From Gamarada debralockiae (Eukaryota > Ascomycota > Leotiomycetes > Helotiales > Hyphodiscaceae): a DNA stretch of 64,000 nt. The position numbers and the translations under genes are program-made. Positions within the stretch are counted from its first letter, which is position 1. Each line of letters begins with the position of its first letter. The stretch spans positions 1 to 64,000 of the forward strand of contig NXFV01000242.1 in the NCBI GenBank assembly GCA_002803225.1, in the 5' to 3' direction. The notes below the pieces were generated by a model. That model had not been told where the DNA came from and made no database searches. It saw only the letters and a program-made list of their open reading frames with translations. Shown one piece after another: positions 59,258-64,000 of the stretch.

Positions 59258-59627
59258 GTTGTTCAGACTGTGAGAAGATTGACGCGATAGTCGGACACTG
59301 CGCTTCTAACAGGATGGGTCAAGACAAGGCTGAGTTGATTACCGCGCCTGATTTCACGATATCGACGCGCAAAAGAAGTGAATGTAATTGCGCGCACTCA
59401 GAAAAGAAGGCGCAGACGAAAATTCGCGTGTGGTACTATGTTGTGATCATTGTAGAAGTGAGTCGGCGTTGAGGCATTTCCTTTTGACGAAGAGACGAGA
59501 GTCGCGTCAGGAAAGTGTTCGAGGGGGCCCGCGAACGTGAAGAATCCCGTGGCACGGACCACCTTGAATGAGGCGGGCACAGCTTCCAAATCTTCCACCA
59601 TCCCGCAAAATCTGGGGAAGATGGATC
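59258..59627. promoter_or_regulatory. Shared divergent promoter of nse4 and vps34
   Basis: A 370-bp gap between two divergent start codons. It must carry both promoters and 5' UTRs. An ATG in another frame (59621) lies 7 bases ahead of the vps34 start and overlaps it, opening a short upstream frame that could reduce initiation. No specific factor site is claimed. Confidence 0.6.
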
Positions 59628-62574
59628 ATGGAACCCTTTTCTTTTGCGAGCTCAGAAGCTTTAGAGCTTCCTGTGAGCATCCGGATGTCAGTATATCTGC
59701 AACTCACCTCCAGAGTAAAGCTAATAGCTTCGTAGTGTCAGCCTGGAAGGAGAACAAACACCGATACCATTCTCTACGTTGATAAAGAGACCTGACTTGA
59801 GACATATTGGGTCGAATCTGAGGTATGGGAAGGCTCTGGCAGATCTTGGGTACGGTGGCTGATGTGTTTATCTCCCCACAGTCCGCACTCGGATCTCTAC
59901 GTTACGGTACAGCTATGGGCAGACTCAAAGCCTCTGACAGTCCCTGTTCAAACAGCATATAAGCCGTTCAGAAACGAGAGAAAGTCAGTTGGCCAACTCA
60001 AGGATGAAGGGGATGTTTCTGGTTCGAGCGCTGACATCTGCAAGGTGGAATGAATGGCTCACACTGCCCATCAACTACTCGACGTTACCCTTAAGCTCAC
60101 AGCTCGCGATTACAGTATGGGATCTATCACCGACGGGTGGACAGGGCGCGCAGGGCCATGCCATACCGTTTGGAGGGACTACACTTCCACTTTTTGACAA
60201 GGAGAACCAGCTGCAGAAGGGACGTCAAAAATGCTTCCTGCACCGTCGCAAAGCCGCAGATGGCTTAGATTCCCCTTCAACACCTTCCACACTTCCGAAA
60301 TCGCGACGAGATGGGGCGAAGGGAAAGGAAAATGTCGAATTAGTGGATAAGGAGAGCGAGGAACTAGACAGGCTAGAGAAATTGTTTAAGAAGCACGAGA
60401 TGGGTGAAATACCACGGATTGAATGGCTGGATCAACTGGTATTTCGTGGAATCGAAAAACGTGGCTTTCAGGCATCAAACACATCTTTAAAAGCTCTCGA
60501 ACGAAGACGGTCTCGACGCCGCAGTAAGGTCATGACTCTGGATGACGCTGATGGCGACGCAACGAATGGGGCGAAAGATGGACAGGAAGATGAAGAAGAT
60601 CCGACAGAGGATGAAAGATTCACATTACACGTCGAACTACCGCGATTCGACTTTCCAATCGTATTTGCAGACCACGAATATCCACCACCTCCCATTTCGT
60701 CTCTGCAAATTCTTTCATCGTCCCAATCGAACATTATCCTCAAACCACCACCAGAAGTTCACTATGGGCCCGGTATAAATGGACTTGGGGACGATGATAA
60801 TCATGGATTCGGAGGCCGGCTTGTTCGAGTCTACGACCCAGAAGTAGGCGCCAAAGACAATCCTGCAGAAAGTAAGCATCGACGTCTTGTACGAAGTCAT
60901 CGAACCGGAGTCTTGGACCGAGATCTGAAGCCAAATGCCAAAGTCAGAGATGAGCTCAATAGCATTATGGCTTATTCGCCTACACATATCCTGACTCCGG
61001 AAGAGAAGGATCTGGTATGGAAATTCCGCCATCATCTTACTCGAGACAAGAGAGCTTTGACCAAATTTGTCAAATCCGTAAATTGGCAAGATTCCAGCGA
61101 GCCAAAACAAGCGGTGCAGATCCTTGCAAAATGGACCGAGATCGATGTCGATGATGCTCTTGAACTTTTAGGCCCTACATTCGATAACCCAGCGGTCAGG
61201 GCATATGCTGTGGACCGTTTGCGCAAGTCCGATGACGATGAGCTTCTACTTTACCTGTTGCAATTGGTCCAGGCCCTCAAGTTTGAGCACATCTCACCCG
61301 ACTCAGCTCAGGATGCCACACAAGATTCCTCTCTGGCACGATTCCTCATTTCTCGAGCTACGAATAATTTCATGCTTGGCAACTACTTCCACTGGTACCT
61401 CATGGTTGAGTGCGACGATAAGAGCGAAGATCAAGGGCAAGAATTCCGTAAGCTCTTCCTCAAGGTCGAGTACGATTTCATGACAGAGCTGGTGAAGCTT
61501 CCTGGGGGTGTTGAAAGTCGAAAGACTCTACTGCGACAGGCTGAGCTTATAGCAGTTCTCACGAAGATTTCTGGAGACATCAAGGCATCACGCGAAGCCA
61601 TTCCAAAGAAGATAGAGCGAGTGAAGCAGTTTTTCGCTGATCCCAAAAACGAAATCATCCACATCGACCCACCTCTACCGTTACCATTGGATCCCTCTGT
61701 CATGATCACTGGAGTCGACCCAGCCGAAACTCTGGTGTTCAAGTCATCGCTCTTTCCAATCATGATGACCTTCAAGACGACCACGAAGCAAAAATATCAA
61801 ATCCTCTTCAAGTCAGGAGACGACTTGCGGCAAGATCAGCTGGTCATCCAGATCATCACCCTCATGGATCAGCTTCTCCAGAAAGAGAATCTCGACCTGA
61901 AGCTCTCGCCATACAAAATCCTCGCAACAGGCGTGACGGCAGGAGCAGCCCAATTCGTCCCTTCAATGAGCTTACAAGGCATCGTCAACAAATACAAAGG
62001 CAACACCGTCCTAGCATACCTAAAATACAACAATCCCGACGATAAAGGTCCATTGGGTGTACGTAAAGAGGCACTCGAAACATTCATCAAATCCTGTGCC
62101 GGTTACTGTGTCATCACGTATATCTTAGGCGTCGGCGACCGCCACCTCGACAACCTCCTCCTCTCCCCCGACGGGCATTTCTTCCACGCAGATTTCGGAT
62201 TCATCCTCGGTCGGGACCCCAAACCCTTTGCTCCGGCTATGAAACTCTGCAAAGAAATGGTCGACGGTATGGGCGGTTCCTCCTCCGAACAATATCGCCA
62301 ATTCAAGCAATACTGCTTCACGGCCTACACCACTTTACGAAAATCCTCGAACCTCATTCTCAATTTGTTTAGTTTGATGGTCAATGCCAATATCCCGGAC
62401 ATTAAGCTGGAGCCGGATAAAGTGGTGTTGAAGGTCAAGGAGAGATTTCATTTGGAAATGAGTGAAGAGGATGCGATTAGGCATTTTGAGAGGTTGATTG
62501 AGGATAGTTCGAATGCGATTTTCCCAGTCGTTATTGATCGTTTGCATGGGTTTGTGCAGCATTTTAGGGCGTGA
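59628..62574 (+). CDS. vps34: Phosphatidylinositol 3-kinase Vps34
   Basis: Makes PI3P on endosomes and autophagic membranes, working with Vps15 and Vps30/Atg6. Exons 59628-59690, 59728-59822, 59882-59983 and 60045-62574 encode 929 residues. It starts MEPFSFASSEALELPVSIR; the C2 domain continues as SPHSDLYVTVQLWADSKPLT and KWNEWLTLPINYSTLPLSSQ, then LAITVWDLSP. An acidic/basic insert (RRRSRRRSKV...EDEEDPTEDE, about 240-280) is typical of filamentous fungi. The helical PIK domain has LTPEEKDLVWKFRHHLTRDK and NYFHWYLMVECD. The kinase domain shows FKSGDDLRQDQLVIQII, catalytic GVGDRHLDNLLL (about 782) and HADFGFILG (about 802), and ends VIDRLHGFVQHFRA, the membrane-binding C-terminal helix. The first intron is very short (37 bp) and the third has the donor GTCAGT, so exons 1-3 carry some uncertainty. 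Confidence 0.95.
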
Positions 62575-62996
62575 GTTGCGCATTGGGTGGAGTTAGGGAA
62601 ATGGGGGATATGGATGGGAATGGAATTGGGTAGAGAAGATGTCCTAACATGATGAATATGCCAGCATTGGAGTCTTTATCATTTCCCAAAGATGCTTTCG
62701 CTGGTTTGATCTGTGCATCGCTGAAAACGAAACCTCTAAGTGATTTATGAATTACGTTGAAGCGAGTGTGGAGTAAGACAAGCGATAGCCCCTTTTCCCC
62801 CGAGTCGGCACGGTAACGAAGGAAGAGTCACTTCGCAAAGGGAGGTGAAGCACAATTGATGAAATATACATTCCAACTATCGGAAACTTCATCATAGTTC
62901 ATAAATGCTCTCATGCATAGAAATTGAGAAAGTATGCAAGAAATGCCCATCTCTTTTTCACCATTCCCTTTTAGAACCACTCTAGATGGCTCCCCC
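62575..62996. other. Intergenic between convergent genes
   Basis: Holds the 3' ends of vps34 (plus) and the aspartic protease (minus). No other feature is seen. Confidence 0.6.
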
Positions 62997-64000
62997 TTAT
63001 GCGATAGGAGCAAAACCGAAGCGAGGTCCAGAAGCATCGAAAACGGAGTAGTAAGCGTTGAAGAAGACGTCTCCATAGATGTTTTGGGTACCGCTACCGA
63101 CAGATTGAAGGGCACCGAAGCAGGTGCTTCCTGAGGCGGTACCGAAGTTCATGAGAGAGGCGGGGATGGTAGCTATTTGGGAAAGCGTCAGTATTGCTCC
63201 TTCTAGAAGGTATTGAGAGTGGTTGAACTTCCTCCAACCATTCGAGAACAGTGAGACCAGGCAGGTAGCCTCTGTCAAGCTCTTCAAACGACCTGGAAGG
63301 GGAGAAAGGGGTTTTATGACTACGTACCGTAGTAGGTGGGACCGATCTTGAAGGACAGAGTGGGCAGGGTGGCGCTGCATGGGAAAGTGTAGCCTCCCTG
63401 GGAAGAATCGTAGGATGCGCCAGAGACCTTGGCATACTAGACGGGTGTGTCAGTCATTAACTCGTTCTGAATGATTGAATGTGGAAACTCCTGAGGACCT
63501 AAGGTTTAGGTCGATCAAAGAAATTGGGTAATTAAAGTCTTTAGCCGATCAGGAAGGTCGGAAAGACGAGTTTCAAGAATCACTCAAATGAGTTGGGCAA
63601 ATCAAATTCAATTCTTAAGCCAGGTCAAGTGATGCCGGAGTCATCGCTCAAATGCTTCGGGTAGGTAATTGAAATACGGCAATGACCACAGGGGAGATTA
63701 GTGAAGAAATCGGGAGAGCTCACGTATGCTGAAACAGCAGAGTCACCCATCAAGATCAGGGTGGTTCCGGTGTCGGAGATACCGGTGTAGCCGGATTGGG
63801 AGTGGACAGTTGAGCCAACCTTGTAGGAGGTGGATGGGTATTCCCAGAATCCGTTGGAGCTGTCGACGGATGCGTACTCGATGGTGCCAGTGAACTTGGA
63901 GGAATCGGTGTAACCGAAGTCATAGGCGCCGTCGGCATTTTTTGGGAGGTATGCACAGAAGATGGGGGAGTTGAGAGACGACTGAGCGTTATCGAAAAAG
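62997..64000 (-). CDS. Pepsin-like aspartic endopeptidase (5' part outside window)
   Basis: Secreted acid protease of the aspergillopepsin/penicillopepsin group (family A1). The visible exons are 63724 to beyond 64000, 63328-63436 and 62997-63172, all joined in frame. From the window edge it reads [40 protein letters not shown], then [20 protein letters not shown], where DTGT is the second catalytic aspartate motif. After the first intron: [33 protein letters not shown], then after the second [20 protein letters not shown] and [20 protein letters not shown], ending FAPIA. Two cysteines (FPC...STC) match the conserved disulphide. The first DTGS motif, propeptide and signal peptide lie outside the window. 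Confidence 0.92.

Overview
The window is nuclear DNA from a filamentous ascomycete (Pezizomycotina). Genes are split by short introns (about 40-80 bp, GT-AG with CTAA/CTAAT-like branch sites). The gene set (Och1, RfeG, PkaC2-type kinase, Pfa5, Vps34, Nse4, NACHT-ankyrin NLR, pepsin-like protease) is typical of that group, and one transposon copy shows G-to-A damage like repeat-induced point mutation (RIP). I cannot place the genus; a leotiomycete is a guess.

Layout. 0-12.6 kb: 3' part of a DHHC palmitoyltransferase (pfa5-like), a broken NTF2-like gene, a small tandem zinc-ribbon protein, a mostly empty stretch, DNA polymerase eta, and an RfeG-like factor. 16-25.3 kb: Och1 mannosyltransferase, an ACSF2-like acyl-CoA synthetase with a mitochondrial-type N terminus, and a PKA catalytic subunit. 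25.5-32 kb is a transposon zone: a dead non-LTR (LINE) element with its reverse-transcriptase segment inverted, then an AT-rich, RIP-like Pogo/Fot1 remnant. 32.6-37.6 kb: a seven-exon gene for a NO VEIN-like GHKL ATPase ending in a DUF3883 domain with a nuclease-like E-x-K motif. 37.7-38.7 kb holds fragments of a cyclase and an OrsD-like zinc-finger gene. 38.9-42.8 kb: a DUF4336 protein and a membrane-anchored coiled-coil protein with an apparent frameshift. 43-45 kb: a solo Pogo-type end and a hairpin. 45.3-54.1 kb: a C2H2 protein and, directly upstream on the same strand, a giant gene. 57.7-64 kb: Nse4 and Vps34 (divergent) and the 3' part of a pepsin-like protease.

The most notable find is the gene on the minus strand at 47272-54084. 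My splicing gives about 2137 residues combining, in order, a CorA-like cytosolic domain with coiled coil and two membrane helices, a retropepsin-like aspartic protease domain, a NACHT NTPase, and ankyrin repeats. The CorA membrane part and the protease lie in one uninterrupted exon, so that fusion is seen directly; the join to NACHT depends on one well-formed intron. This would be a membrane-anchored, protease-bearing NLR, an arrangement I do not recognise among the usual fungal NLR N-terminal domains. Together with the NO VEIN-like ATPase and the transposon remnants, 25-54 kb looks like a fast-evolving accessory block between housekeeping genes.

Exon boundaries were worked out by eye from splice signals, reading frame and family knowledge; no searches were run. 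No tRNA, rRNA or CRISPR array was recognised.
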